NCBI RefSeq assembly: GCF_014851865.1
Contig: NZ_JACVAM010000001.1
Location: 1,240,001-1,304,000 of the forward strand
Source of the DNA: Pseudomonas sp. PDM16
Lineage (GTDB): Bacteria > Pseudomonadota > Gammaproteobacteria > Pseudomonadales > Pseudomonadaceae
Direction of reading: 5' to 3'
DNA: 64,000 nucleotides
Under the pieces are notes generated by a model, which was given only the letters and a program-made list of their open reading frames with translations, was not told where the DNA came from and did no database searches. This document shows, in pieces, positions 55,010-64,000 of this stretch (positions are counted from its first letter, which is position 1; every line of letters starts with the position of its first letter). A program made the position numbers and the translations under genes.

Positions 55010-55279
55010 CTAGGGTCTGTTGACGTTTCGCTGCGATCGCGACGGAGCCAGTTTTGGCGCGGAGCTAGGCGCGAGACGCGAAGTTTGGTGGTCCAAATGA
55101 GCCGTCGAGTAACGACGATCCGCGCCAAAACTGGCCCGTCCCTTCGGGTTGCGTGCCAAATCGCGCCATGCGTCGTTGCAGGACTTGGCAAGGGAATGAC
55201 CATTGCCTGCGTCCCGCGCCTAGCCTGGCGCGATTTTGCTCAGCAACGCGGTTCGTATCGAAACGCCAACAGACCCTAG
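55010..55279. mobile_element. 270-bp MITE with 21-bp terminal inverted repeats
   Basis: The element starts CTAGGGTCTGTTGACG and ends with the reverse complement of CTAGGGTCTGTTGGCG; 20 of 21 terminal bases match. CTAG at each end suggests an IS5-family (IS427-like) target (inference). It has no transposase. It begins within the AGGAG ribosome site (55007-55011) of the sensor kinase gene, so any promoter of that gene lies in or beyond the MITE. Confidence 0.75.
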
Positions 55280-55383
55280 TGGTGCTGGTCGATCTGCGAA
55301 TTTGCAACATCCATGCCCCCAACTGCGGACCTCGTGCGCGTGCGCCCAGGCTTCTGTCTGGCTTCCTGCTCGGGCCCGAGAGT

Positions 55384-55398
55384 GCACCAGACTGGTGC
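55384..55398. promoter_or_regulatory. NtrC-type binding palindrome
   Basis: GCACCAGACTGGTGC is a perfect 6-bp-arm palindrome with a 3-nt centre. It agrees with the NtrC consensus (GCACC-N5-GGTGC) and lies 145 bp before the amide transporter genes. I could not find a convincing sigma-54 -24/-12 pair downstream. Confidence 0.6.
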
Positions 55399-55407
55399 CT
55401 GGCGCTG

Positions 55408-55445
55408 TACGTCAGATGACGTATGCGCTTACGTCATGCTGCGTA
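55408..55445. promoter_or_regulatory. Two operators TACGTCA-N4-RCGTA upstream of the amide transporter
   Basis: TACGTCAGATGACGTA (55408-55423, fully palindromic) and TACGTCATGCTGCGTA (55430-55445) start 22 bp apart, two helical turns. A third copy is at 60556-60571 before formamidase. They are likely sites for the LuxR-type response regulator at 50952-51626. Confidence 0.7.
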
Positions 55446-55542
55446 TACCCCGGCGGGGAGGGCGCCCGCATTCTTGCGGCGAACCCGGAGCAGACCTGCG
55501 CAGACAGGCCGGCAACGACCCAACCGCACGAGGAGCACGACG

Positions 55543-56778
55543 ATGGATGCACAACCGACCCGACTTCTACCCCGCCGGCTGGCGCTGGGCGCCGCCGCGC
55601 TCTCGCTGCTGGCCGCCAGCGTATTCAGCCAGGGCGTCATGGCCGATAGCGCCAACACCACCGGCCTGGCCGTGACCGACACCGAAGTGACCGTCGGCCA
55701 GCTGCACTCGGCCACCGGCACCATGGCCATCTCGGAAACCGGTTCGATCCAGGCCGAACGCCTGGCCATCGAGCAGATCAACGCCTCCGGCGGCATCCTC
55801 GGCCGGCAGATCAAGGTGATCCAGGAAGACGGCGCCTCCGACTGGCCGACCTTCGCCGAGAAGGCCAAGAAACTGCTGGTAGGTGACAAGGTCGCTGCCG
55901 TGTTCGGCTGCTGGACCTCGGCCTCGCGCAAGGCCGTGCTGCCGGTGTTCGAGAAGGAAAACGGCCTGCTCTACTACCCGACCTTCTACGAGGGCCTGGA
56001 GCAGTCGAAGAACGTCATCTACACCGGCCAGGAAGCGACCCAGCAGATCCTCGCCGGCCTCGACTGGATCGCCAAGGAGAAGGGCGCCAAGACCTTCTAC
56101 CTGATCGGCTCCGACTACATCTGGCCGCGTACCTCGATGAAGATCGCGCGCAAGCACATCGAGAACGTGCTCGGCGGCAAGGTGGTGGGCGAGGAGTACT
56201 ACCCGCTGGGCAACACCCAGTTCGGCTCGCTGATCAACAAGGTCAAGCTGAAGAAGCCTGACGTGGTGTTCACCGCCGTGGTCGGTGGCTCCAACGTCGC
56301 CTTCTACAAGCAGATGAAGGCCGCCGGCGTCACCGCCGCCAAGCAGAACGTGCTGACCCTGTCGGTCACCGAGGACGAACTGCTCGGCATCGGAGGCGAG
56401 AACATGGAAGGCTTCTACGCCTCCATGAAGTACTTCCAGAGCCTGGACAACCCGAACAACGCCGCCTTCGTCGAGGCCTTCAAGGCTAAGTACGGCAAGG
56501 ACGCGGTCATCGGTGACGTGACCCAGGCCGCCTACCTCGGCCCGTGGCTGTGGAAGGCCGCCGTCGAGAAGGCCGGCAGCTTCGACGTCGACAAGGTCGC
56601 CGCCGCCTCGCCGGGCATCGAGCTCAACAGCGCGCCGGAAAGCTACGTGAAGGTCCACGACAACCATCACCTGTGGAGCAAGACCCGCATCGGCCAGGTG
56701 CAGAAAGACGGTCAGTTCAAGGTGGTCTACGAGTCCGGCCTGATCGAGCCGAACCCCTTCCCGAAAGGCTACCAGTAA
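55543..56778 (+). CDS. fmdD: Amide/urea ABC transporter substrate-binding protein
   Basis: 411 aa from the ATG at 55543, with GAGGAG upstream. A signal peptide ends near GVMADSANTTG (cleavage about residue 34). The mature protein is a type I periplasmic binding fold of the UrtA/FmdD/AmiC group: VTVGQLHSATGTMAISE, IEQINASGGILGRQI and YYPTFYEGLEQSKNVIYTG are typical. It would capture short amides, formamide or urea for the downstream permeases and ATPases. A hairpin at 56790 separates it from the permease gene, allowing higher expression. Confidence 0.88.
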   Translation: MDAQPTRLLPRRLALGAAALSLLAASVFSQGVMADSANTTGLAVTDTEVTVGQLHSATGTMAISETGSIQAERLAIEQINASGGILGRQIKVIQEDGASDWPTFAEKAKKLLVGDKVAAVFGCWTSASRKAVLPVFEKENGLLYYPTFYEGLEQSKNVIYTGQEATQQILAGLDWIAKEKGAKTFYLIGSDYIWPRTSMKIARKHIENVLGGKVVGEEYYPLGNTQFGSLINKVKLKKPDVVFTAVVGGSNVAFYKQMKAAGVTAAKQNVLTLSVTEDELLGIGGENMEGFYASMKYFQSLDNPNNAAFVEAFKAKYGKDAVIGDVTQAAYLGPWLWKAAVEKAGSFDVDKVAAASPGIELNSAPESYVKVHDNHHLWSKTRIGQVQKDGQFKVVYESGLIEPNPFPKGYQ

Positions 56779-56789
56779 GCCCAACCGCA

Positions 56790-56816
56790 CCCCTCTCCAG
56801 CCACGCGGGGGAGGGG
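56790..56816 (+). promoter_or_regulatory. Intercistronic hairpin after the binding-protein gene
   Basis: CCCCTCTCC and GGGGGAGGGG can pair around an 8-nt loop, with no T run. Such hairpins often stabilise the mRNA of an abundant binding protein. A similar CCCTCTCCCGG/CCGGGGGAGGG structure follows the last ATPase gene at 60431-60452. Confidence 0.55.
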
Positions 56817-56849
56817 CTCCCGCATTCTTCCCGCCAGGAGACCATCAAC

Positions 56850-57767
56850 ATGGAATGGCTATCGGAATTTGGTGCCATCGCGGCCATGCAGGGCTTCAAC
56901 GGCTTGTCCGTGTTCTGCGTCCTGCTGCTGATGGCTCTGGGGCTGGCGATCATCTTCGGCCAGATGGGCGTGATCAACATGGCCCACGGCGAGTTCCTCA
57001 CCATCGGCGCCTACACCACCTTCGTGGTGTCCTCGCTGACCGAACAGTACGCCCCGGCCTTCGGGCCCTATTACTTCTTCTTCGCCATTGCCCTGTCCTT
57101 CCTCATCGCCGGCGCCATCGGCTGGCTGGTGGAGTGGGCGATGATCAGCAAGCTGTACCAGCGTCCGCTGGATACCCTGCTGGCCACCTGGGGCCTGTCC
57201 CTGGTGATGCAGCAGGCGTTCCGCTCGATTTTCGGTGCACGCGAGGTCAGCGCCACCCTGCCGGAGTGGCTGATGGGTTCGTGGAACCCCACCGAGGCCA
57301 TCGACATCCCGCGTAACGGCCTGTTCGTCATGGGCCTGACCATCCTCCTCACCGCGACCATCTTCCTCATGCTCTACCGCTCGCGTTGGGGCCTGCAGGT
57401 GCGCGCCACCATGCAGAACCGGGTGATGAGCCGCGCGGTGGGCATCAACACCAAGCGCGTCGACCGCATGACCTTCGCCCTCGGCTGCGGCGTGGCAGGC
57501 GTGGCTGGCGCGGCCTTCACCACCATCGGCTCCACCGGCCCGACTGCCGGTTCGCTGTACATCGTCGACACCTTCCTGGTGGTGGTCTTCGGTGGCGCGG
57601 CCAGCCTGTTCGGCACCATTGCCTCGGCGTTCTCGATCGCCCAGGCCCAGTCGATCATGGAGTTCTTCATGAGCGGCTCGATGGCCAAGGTGCTGACCCT
57701 GTCGGCGGTGATCCTGATTCTGATGATGCGCCCGCAGGGGCTGTTCTCGATCAAAGTGCGTAAATGA
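56850..57767 (+). CDS. fmdE: Branched-chain/urea-type ABC permease 1
   Basis: 305 aa from the ATG at 56850; CAGGAG lies 10 bp before it. About eight membrane helices. The LivH/UrtB family motif IIFGQMGVINMAHGEFLTIGAY (about 31-52) is clear, and the EAA-like loop near RAVGINTKRVDRMTFALG (about 193-210) would contact the ATPases. It forms the membrane channel with the next gene product. Second gene of the fmdDEF-type operon. Confidence 0.9.
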   Translation: MEWLSEFGAIAAMQGFNGLSVFCVLLLMALGLAIIFGQMGVINMAHGEFLTIGAYTTFVVSSLTEQYAPAFGPYYFFFAIALSFLIAGAIGWLVEWAMISKLYQRPLDTLLATWGLSLVMQQAFRSIFGAREVSATLPEWLMGSWNPTEAIDIPRNGLFVMGLTILLTATIFLMLYRSRWGLQVRATMQNRVMSRAVGINTKRVDRMTFALGCGVAGVAGAAFTTIGSTGPTAGSLYIVDTFLVVVFGGAASLFGTIASAFSIAQAQSIMEFFMSGSMAKVLTLSAVILILMMRPQGLFSIKVRK

Positions 57768-57777
57768 GGAACCGCCC

Positions 57778-58946
57778 ATGAACCCGACTCTCGACAAACT
57801 CCTGGGCGGCAAGCAGGGCGCCATCGGCATGGCGGTGCTCGCCGTGCTGATCCTGGTGGTGTTCCCGCTGCTGCTCGACGCCTTCCGCCTGAACATGGTC
57901 GGCAAGTACCTGACCTACGCCTTCGTCGCCGTCGGCCTGGTGCTGTGCTGGGGCTACGGCGGCATCCTCAGTCTCGGCCAGGGCATCTTCTTCGGCCTTG
58001 GCGGCTACTGCATGGCGATGTTCCTCAAGCTCGAGGCATCCGACCCGGAGAGCACCAAGATCCAGTCCACCCCCGGCATCCCGGACTTCATGGACTGGAA
58101 CCAGATCACCGAACTGCCGATGCTCTGGCAGCCGTTCCACAGCTTCGGTTTCACCGTGCTGGCGGTGATCGCGGTGCCGGTGCTGCTGGCCCTGGTGATC
58201 GGCCTGACCATGTTCAAGCGCCGCGTCGGTGACGTGTACTTCTCCATCGTCACCCAGGCCATCGCGCTGATCCTTACCGTGCTGATCATCGGCCAGCAGG
58301 GCTACACCGGCGGGGTCAACGGCATCACCGACCTGAAGACCCTGATGGGCTGGGACATCCGCACCGACGAGGCCAAGCTGATCCTGTACTTCATCAGCGC
58401 CTTCCTGCTGTTCGGCTGCATCCTGCTGGCGCGCTTCATCATCGCCTCGAAGCTCGGCCGCCTGCTGCTGGCCATGCGCGACAAGGAGGAACGCGTGCGC
58501 TTCTCCGGCTACGACGTGGCCAGCTTCAAGATATTCGTGTTCTGCGTCGGCGCCGCCTTCGCCGCCATCGGCGGGGCGATGTTCACCCTGCAGGTCGGCT
58601 TCATGTCGCCGAGCTTCGTCGGCATCGTGCCGTCGATCGAGATGGTCATCTTCGCCGCCGTCGGCGGGCGCCTGTCGCTGCTCGGCGCGGTGTACGGCGC
58701 GCTGCTGGTCAACTTCGGCAAGACCTACTCCTCCGAGAGCTTCCCCGAACTGTGGCTGTACCTGATGGGCGGCCTGTTCATCGCCGTGGTCATGTACTTC
58801 CCCAACGGCCTCGCCGGCCTGTGGGACAGCCACGGCAAGCGCTGGCTGGCGCGCCTCAAGCCGAAGGCCAAGGCCCCGGCGAAGGCTGAACCGGTGGCCA
58901 AGCCGGTCGCCAAGGCCGCACCCACTCCCGAACTGGAGACCACCCC

Positions 58947-58950
<4 letters not shown>
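57778..58950 (+). CDS. fmdF: Branched-chain/urea-type ABC permease 2
   Basis: 390 aa, UrtC/LivM type, with about ten membrane helices. The family core includes CWGYGGILSLGQGIFFGLGGYCMAM (about 58-82) and the coupling loop RDKEERVRFSGYDVASFKIF (about 234-253). The C-terminal 30 residues are an Ala/Lys/Pro-rich tail (KAKAPAKAEPVAKPV). The stop overlaps the next gene by 4 bases, so it is coupled to the ATPase. Confidence 0.9.
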
Positions 58951-59711
<761 letters not shown>

Positions 59712-59733
59712 GCCCCGGGTCAAGGAGTCCAGC

Positions 59734-60423
59734 ATGTTCCAGATCAACAACCTCGTCTCCGGCTACGGCCAGAGCCAGATCCTCCACGAACTCAACCTCG
59801 ACGTGGCGAAGAAGGAAATCGTCGCCGTGATGGGCCGCAACGGCATGGGCAAGACCACCCTGTTCAAGAGCCTGATGGGCGTGCTGCCGCAGTGGGGCGG
59901 GCAGATCAGCGTAGACGGCCAGGATATCTCCAAGCTGGAGACCCACCAGCGCGTCGAGGCCGGCATCGCCTACGTGCCGCAGGGGCGGATGATCTTCCCC
60001 AGCATGACCGTGCTGGAGAATATCCAGACCGGCCTGCCGGCGTCGGCCAAGGGCAAGGTGCCGGACGACCTCTATGCGCTGTTCCCGGTGCTGCAGGAGA
60101 TGCGCCACCGCAAGGGCGGCAACCTCTCCGGCGGCCAGCAGCAACAGCTGGCCATCGCCCGCGCGCTGGCCACCAACCCCAAGGTGCTGCTGCTCGACGA
60201 GCCGACCGAGGGCATCCAGCCGTCGATCATCAAGGACATCGCCCGCACCCTGAAGGAGATCCGCAACCTGCGTGACCTGACCATCATCGTCTCCGAGCAG
60301 GTGCTGTCCTTCACCATGGAAATCGCCGACCGCTTCCTGGTCATCGAGAAGGGCAAGTTCGTCATCGAGGAGGCGCGCGACAAGGTCGACGAGGCGACCA
60401 TCAGCCGCTACCTCTCGGTGTGA
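59734..60423 (+). CDS. urtE: ABC transporter ATPase, UrtE type
   Basis: 229 aa, LivF/UrtE class. Walker A GRNGMGKTT (about 35-43), signature LSGGQQQQLAIARAL (about 132-146), and Walker B VLLLDEPTEGI (about 152-162). It lies 22 bp after the first ATPase and closes the transporter operon; hairpins at 60431-60452 and 60471-60505 follow. Confidence 0.92.
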   Translation: MFQINNLVSGYGQSQILHELNLDVAKKEIVAVMGRNGMGKTTLFKSLMGVLPQWGGQISVDGQDISKLETHQRVEAGIAYVPQGRMIFPSMTVLENIQTGLPASAKGKVPDDLYALFPVLQEMRHRKGGNLSGGQQQQLAIARALATNPKVLLLDEPTEGIQPSIIKDIARTLKEIRNLRDLTIIVSEQVLSFTMEIADRFLVIEKGKFVIEEARDKVDEATISRYLSV

Positions 60424-60470
60424 TTTCAAGCCCTCTCCCGGCCGGGGGAGGGCAACGCTTCACCTGTTTA

Positions 60471-60505
60471 CGGCCGGCGTGTTCTCCATGCGCCGGCCGC
60501 TTTTT
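60471..60505 (+). terminator. Terminator ending the amide transporter operon
   Basis: A 9-bp GC stem, CGGCCGGCG/CGCCGGCCG, with an 11-nt loop is followed directly by CTTTTT. It makes the formamidase cluster a separate transcription unit. Confidence 0.85.
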
Positions 60506-60555
60506 CGTGTCTGCGCAAAAGCTGCCGCAAGCCGCGCCATTGCTGGCGCCACGCA

Positions 60556-60571
60556 TACGTCATCCAACGTA
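60556..60571. promoter_or_regulatory. Operator TACGTCA-N4-ACGTA upstream of formamidase
   Basis: TACGTCATCCAACGTA shares the layout of the two copies at 55408 and 55430. It lies 92 bp before the formamidase start and after the transporter terminator, so the same regulator would switch both units. Confidence 0.65.
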
Positions 60572-60662
60572 TTTTCGCCCTCGCTGCGCTCCCCGAGACT
60601 GGCCACCGTACCCCGGCGCATCAATGCGCCAGGCACCCACCACAGGTCCCAGGAGCACTGCC

Positions 60663-61892
60663 ATGACCGACACCCTGATCAAGGTCGACCTCAACCAGGC
60701 CGCCACCGAGAACGAACAAGTCCACAACCGCTGGCACCCGGACATCCCGATGGCCTGCTGGGTCAAGCCGGGCGACGACTTCATCCTGGAAACCTATGAC
60801 TGGACCGGCGGTGCGATCAAGAACGACGACGACGCCAGCGACGTGCGCGACGTCGACCTGTCCACCGTGCACTACCTGTCCGGCCCGGTCGGCGTGCATG
60901 GCGCCCAGCCGGGCGACCTGCTGGTCGTCGAGCTGCTCGATATCGGCGCCAAGGCCGAGTCGCAGTGGGGCTTCAACGGCTTCTTCTCGAAGAACAACGG
61001 CGGCGGCTTCCTCACCGATTACTTCCCGTCCGCGCAGAAGTCGATCTGGGACTTCGAGGGCATGTTCACCAAGAGCCGGCACATCCCCGGCGTGCGCTTC
61101 GCCGGCCTGATCCACCCCGGCCTGATCGGCTGCCTGCCGGACCCCAAGATGCTCGCCGAGTGGAACCGCCGCGAGCAGGAACTGATCGACACCAACCCGA
61201 CCCGCGTACCGCCGCTGGCCAACCCGCCGTTCGCCAGCACCGCGCACATGGGCAAGATGACCGGCGCCGCGCGCGACATGGCCGCCGCCACCGGCGCGCG
61301 CACCGTGCCGCCGCGTGAGCATGGCGGCAACTGCGATATCAAGGATCTGTCGCGCGGCTCGAAGATCTTCTTCCCGGTCTACGTCGACGGCGCCGGCCTG
61401 TCGGTGGGCGACCTGCACTTCAGCCAGGGCGACGGCGAGATCACCTTCTGTGGCGCCATCGAGATGGCCGGCTGGGTGCACATGAAGGTCGAGCTGATCA
61501 AGGGCGGCATGGCCAAGTACGGCATCAAGAACCCGATCTTCAAACCCAGCCCGATCGTGCCGACCTACAACAACTTCCTGATCTTCGAAGGCATCTCGGT
61601 CGACGATGCCGGCAAGCAGCACTACCTGGACGTCAACCTGGCCTACCAGCAGGCCTGCCTCAACGCTATCAACTACCTGACCAAGTTCGGCTACTCGCCG
61701 GCCCAGGGCTACTCGCTGCTCGGCTCGGCGCCGGTGCAGGGGCATATCAGCGGCGTGGTCGACATCCCCAACGCCTGCGCCACCCTGTGGCTGCCGACCG
61801 ACATCTTCGAGTTCGACATCAACCCCAGCGCGAGCGGCCCGACCAAGTACCTGGACGGCAGCATCGACATGCCCATCGCCTACGACAAGTGA
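60663..61892 (+). CDS. fmdA: Formamidase (FmdA/AmdA family)
   Basis: 409 aa from the ATG at 60663, with AGGAGC upstream. The protein matches acetamidase/formamidase enzymes of the FmdA_AmdA family, as in Methylophilus: VDLNQAATENEQVHNRWHPD near the start, HIPGVRFAGLIHPGLIGCLP in the centre, and PPREHGGNCDIKDLSRGSKI (about 218-237) holding conserved Glu/His/Cys. It would release ammonia and formate from formamide. This family is unrelated in fold to the amidase at 62324. Confidence 0.92.
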   Translation: MTDTLIKVDLNQAATENEQVHNRWHPDIPMACWVKPGDDFILETYDWTGGAIKNDDDASDVRDVDLSTVHYLSGPVGVHGAQPGDLLVVELLDIGAKAESQWGFNGFFSKNNGGGFLTDYFPSAQKSIWDFEGMFTKSRHIPGVRFAGLIHPGLIGCLPDPKMLAEWNRREQELIDTNPTRVPPLANPPFASTAHMGKMTGAARDMAAATGARTVPPREHGGNCDIKDLSRGSKIFFPVYVDGAGLSVGDLHFSQGDGEITFCGAIEMAGWVHMKVELIKGGMAKYGIKNPIFKPSPIVPTYNNFLIFEGISVDDAGKQHYLDVNLAYQQACLNAINYLTKFGYSPAQGYSLLGSAPVQGHISGVVDIPNACATLWLPTDIFEFDINPSASGPTKYLDGSIDMPIAYDK

Positions 61893-61947
61893 TGCACCTG
61901 CGCACGGCGCCGCGTGCGCCGTGCGCTCCGCTTCCCAGGAGGTCGAT

Positions 61948-62295
61948 ATGCCGATCTACGAATACGACTGCCCGCAGTGCGGCGACTTCACCGTGCTGCG
62001 GCCGATGGCCGAGCGCGACACGCCCTGCGCCTGCCCCTACTGCGAGACCACCAGCGAGCGGGTGATTCTCAGCGCTCCCGGCCTGGCCACCATGCCCGGC
62101 AGCCAGCGCCGCGTGCACGAGACCAACGAGCGCTCGCGCCACGCGCCGCAGACCCTCGAAGAGTACAAGGCCAACCGCAAGCACCCGGCCGGTTGCAGCT
62201 GCTGCGGCCCGAGCAAGCCGGTCGAGCGGACCAAGGCCAACCCCCATGGCCTCAAGGCCAGCCCCTCGGCGCGGCCGTGGATGATCAGCCACTAG
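61948..62295 (+). CDS. fmdB: FmdB family zinc-ribbon protein
   Basis: 115 aa from the ATG at 61948, with AGGAGG upstream. [14 protein letters not shown] and CACPYC form the FmdB zinc ribbon (Cys8, Cys11 and a second pair near 27-32). The tail is basic and has a further CSCC. FmdB proteins accompany formamidase and are thought to regulate or mature it; the role is not proven. It lies 55 bp after the formamidase gene and 28 bp before amiE. Confidence 0.88.
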   Translation: MPIYEYDCPQCGDFTVLRPMAERDTPCACPYCETTSERVILSAPGLATMPGSQRRVHETNERSRHAPQTLEEYKANRKHPAGCSCCGPSKPVERTKANPHGLKASPSARPWMISH

Positions 62296-62323
62296 TTTCC
62301 AGCCTCAACACAGGAGTTCCGTC

Positions 62324-63367
62324 ATGCGTCACGGCGATATTTCCAGCAGCCCCGATACCGTCGGCGTCGCCGTCGTCAACTACAAGATGCCGCGCCTGCA
62401 CAGCAAGGCCGAAGTGCTCGACAACGCGCGCAAGATCGCCGAGATGATCAAGGGCATGAAGCTCGGCCTGCCGGGCATGGACCTGGTGGTGTTCCCCGAG
62501 TACAGCACCATGGGCATCATGTACGACAAGGACGAGATGATGGCCACCGCCGCCACGGTGCCCGGCGAGGAGACCTCGATCTTCTCCGCCGCCTGCCGCG
62601 AGGCGAAGACCTGGGGCATCTTCTCGCTCACCGGCGAGCGCCACGAGGAGCACCCGCACAAGGCGCCGTACAACACCCTCATCCTGATCAACGACCAGGG
62701 CGAGATCGTGCAGAAGTACCGCAAGTGCATCCCCTGGTGCCCCATCGAGGGCTGGTATCCGGGCGACCGCACCTATGTCTCCGAAGGCCCCAAGGGCATG
62801 AAGATCAGCCTGATCATCTGCGACGACGGCAACTACCCGGAGATCTGGCGCGACTGCGCGATGAAGGGCGCCGAGCTGATCGTGCGCTGCCAGGGCTACA
62901 TGTACCCAGCCAAGGAGCAGCAGGTGCTGATGGCCAAGACCATGGCCTGGGCCAACAACTGCTACGTGGCGGTGGCCAACGCCACCGGCTTCGACGGCGT
63001 GTACAGCTACTTCGGCCACTCCGCGCTCATCGGCTTCGACGGCCGCACCCTCGGCGAATGCGGCGAGGAGGAGATGGGCATTCAGTACGCCCAGCTGTCG
63101 GTCTCGCAGATCCGCGACGCACGCGCCAACGACCAGTCGCAGAACCACCTGTTCAAGCTGCTGCACCGTGGCTACACCGGCGTCTACAACTCCGGCGACG
63201 GCGACAAGGGCGTGGCCGACTGCCCGTTCGAGTTCTACCGCACCTGGGTGCTGGACGCGCAGAAGGCCCAGGAGGACGTGGAGAAGCTGACCCGCTCGAC
63301 CATCGGCGTGGCCGATTGCACGGTGGGCGAGCTGCCGCACCCCGGCAAGGAAAAGGTCGCAGGCTGA
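62324..63367 (+). CDS. amiE: Aliphatic amidase
   Basis: 347 aa, very close by eye to P. aeruginosa AmiE (start MRHGDISSS). It is a nitrilase-superfamily enzyme hydrolysing acetamide, propionamide and similar amides to acid and ammonia. The catalytic triad is Glu59 (FPEYS), Lys134 (YRKCIPW) and Cys166 (ICDDGNYPE). The normal enzyme is a hexamer in the cytosol. Here it sits in a formamidase cluster rather than the classic amiEBCRS order, though an AmiB-like gene follows. Confidence 0.95.
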   Translation: MRHGDISSSPDTVGVAVVNYKMPRLHSKAEVLDNARKIAEMIKGMKLGLPGMDLVVFPEYSTMGIMYDKDEMMATAATVPGEETSIFSAACREAKTWGIFSLTGERHEEHPHKAPYNTLILINDQGEIVQKYRKCIPWCPIEGWYPGDRTYVSEGPKGMKISLIICDDGNYPEIWRDCAMKGAELIVRCQGYMYPAKEQQVLMAKTMAWANNCYVAVANATGFDGVYSYFGHSALIGFDGRTLGECGEEEMGIQYAQLSVSQIRDARANDQSQNHLFKLLHRGYTGVYNSGDGDKGVADCPFEFYRTWVLDAQKAQEDVEKLTRSTIGVADCTVGELPHPGKEKVAG

Positions 63368-63370
63368 GCC

Positions 63371-64000
63371 ATGCCCTTCGCCAACGACCTGCTCGAGCAC
63401 AACCGCCAGCGCCTGGCCGAAGCGGCGCCGGCCACCCTGCAGTCGCGCTTCCTGTTCGAGCCGGGCAAGGTCATGGTCCTGCTGCGCGAGCGCATCGTCG
63501 GCCAGGACGCGGTGCTGGAGCAGGTCGAGGCGCTGCTCAAGGTGGTCAAGGCCGACATCGGTGAGCGTGAGCGGCCGCTGTCGGTCAACCTGTTCATGGG
63601 CCCTACCGGCGTCGGCAAGACCGAGGTGGTGCGCCTGCTGGCCCAGGCCATCCACGGCCGAGCCGATGCCTTCTGCCGCATCGACATGCACACCCTGGCT
63701 CAGGAGCACTACGCCGCCGCGCTGACCGGCGCGCCGCCGGGCTATGTCGGCAGCAAGGAGGGCACCACGCTGTTCGACGCCGAGGCCATTGCCGGCACTT
63801 TCGGCCGCCCCGGCATCGTGCTGTTCGACGAGCTGGAGAAGGCCAGCCCCGAGGTGCTGCGCAGCCTGCTCGGCGTGCTGGAGAACGGTCGCCTGACCCT
63901 TACCGCCGGCAGCCGTACCCTGGATTTCCGCAACAGCCTGATCTTCATGACCAGCAACGTCGGCGCACAGCCGGTGCAGCGTTTGCGTGAGCGCTTCGCC
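63371..64000 (+). CDS. AmiB-like AAA+ ATPase (partial)
   Basis: The first 210 residues, from the ATG at 63371, 4 bases after amiE. It is an AAA+ domain of the ClpA/ClpB second-domain type: Walker A FMGPTGVGKTEVV (about 73-85), GAPPGYVGSKEG, Walker B IVLFDELEKA (about 150-159) and sensor-1 FMTSNVG. In P. aeruginosa amiB follows amiE and encodes a chaperone-like protein of unclear function in the amidase operon. The gene runs past the window end. Confidence 0.85.
   Translation, partial: MPFANDLLEHNRQRLAEAAPATLQSRFLFEPGKVMVLLRERIVGQDAVLEQVEALLKVVKADIGERERPLSVNLFMGPTGVGKTEVVRLLAQAIHGRADAFCRIDMHTLAQEHYAAALTGAPPGYVGSKEGTTLFDAEAIAGTFGRPGIVLFDELEKASPEVLRSLLGVLENGRLTLTAGSRTLDFRNSLIFMTSNVGAQPVQRLRERFA

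Noticed and set aside
53296..55023. 575-aa open frame on the plus strand opposite the sensor kinase gene
   Set aside because: It is an antisense shadow of high-GC coding DNA: biased to Gln, Gly, Ala, Arg and His, no homology, no ribosome site, and the minus strand encodes clear domains.
55065..55322. 85-aa open frame inside the MITE
   Set aside because: It lies almost wholly in a repeated noncoding element with terminal inverted repeats. Such frames are often annotated as proteins because the element is repeated, but there is no evidence of coding.
55441..55480. Sigma-54 promoter before the amide binding-protein gene
   Set aside because: GG-N10-GC pairs can be found in the GC-rich tract, but none has the TGGC and TTGC context, so they are expected by chance.

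Overview
The window is chromosomal DNA from a Pseudomonas of the P. mendocina / P. pseudoalcaligenes type. This rests on gene content and order: hflK-hflC-DUF2065-hisZ-purA, then the pilD-pilC-pilB|pilA-tRNA-Thr-nadC-DUF1631-ampD-ampE-chemoreceptor order known from P. aeruginosa, high GC and pseudomonad-like proteins. The species assignment is inference.

Layout. 1-3919: hflK end, hflC, DUF2065, hisZ, purA. 3944-6604: a PilZ protein and a DUF1631 protein. 6782-7024: tRNA-Asn, tRNA-Pro and tRNA-Lys behind one promoter. 7131-11778: type II NADH dehydrogenase and small housekeeping genes. 11789-18016: yacG, coaE, pilD, pilC, pilB, then divergent pilA (sigma-54 promoter) and its accessory gene tfpZ. 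18091-18166: tRNA-Thr(CGT).

18167-39817 is a genomic island of about 21.6 kb inserted at the 3' end of tRNA-Thr(CGT). It carries a P4-type integrase, an AlpA-like regulator, and a TrfA-type replication initiator followed by four iterons, an AT-rich stretch and a DnaA box. Next come a ribbon-helix-helix repressor with twin palindromic operators, an unrecognised membrane-protein operon, and a type I restriction-modification operon with two accessory genes (GIY-YIG/DUF4357 and AlbA_2 ATPase) between hsdS and hsdR. A gene-free segment with large palindromes and a second iteron-like array follows, then an Xre/MbcA/ParS-type antitoxin with an unfamiliar partner, a serine recombinase, an IS3-family remnant, and a three-gene cluster with a PIN-like protein and a LOTUS-like protein. 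A degenerate tRNA-Thr copy marks the right end.

39866-50955: the chromosome resumes with nadC, a second DUF1631 protein, ampD, ampE, a ROK kinase, a chemoreceptor with a sigma-28 promoter, tatD and an AsmA protein.

50952-64000 is a short-chain amide and formamide utilisation locus. A transporter-histidine kinase fusion (NCS1 permease, cysteine cluster, kinase, receiver) and a LuxR-type response regulator are divergent from a five-gene amide/urea ABC transporter. A separate unit follows with formamidase, an FmdB zinc ribbon, aliphatic amidase AmiE and the start of an AmiB-like AAA+ ATPase. The operator TACGTCA-N4-RCGTA occurs twice before the transporter and once before the formamidase. An NtrC-type palindrome lies just upstream of the transporter operators. 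The likely logic is that the sensor detects an amide, the regulator activates both units, and NtrC adds nitrogen control. A 270-bp MITE sits directly against the sensor gene's ribosome binding site.

The strongest candidates for something undescribed are the integrated iteron replicon, the second iteron/palindrome region, the Xre-partner pair, the PIN/unknown/LOTUS cluster and the transporter-kinase amide regulon.
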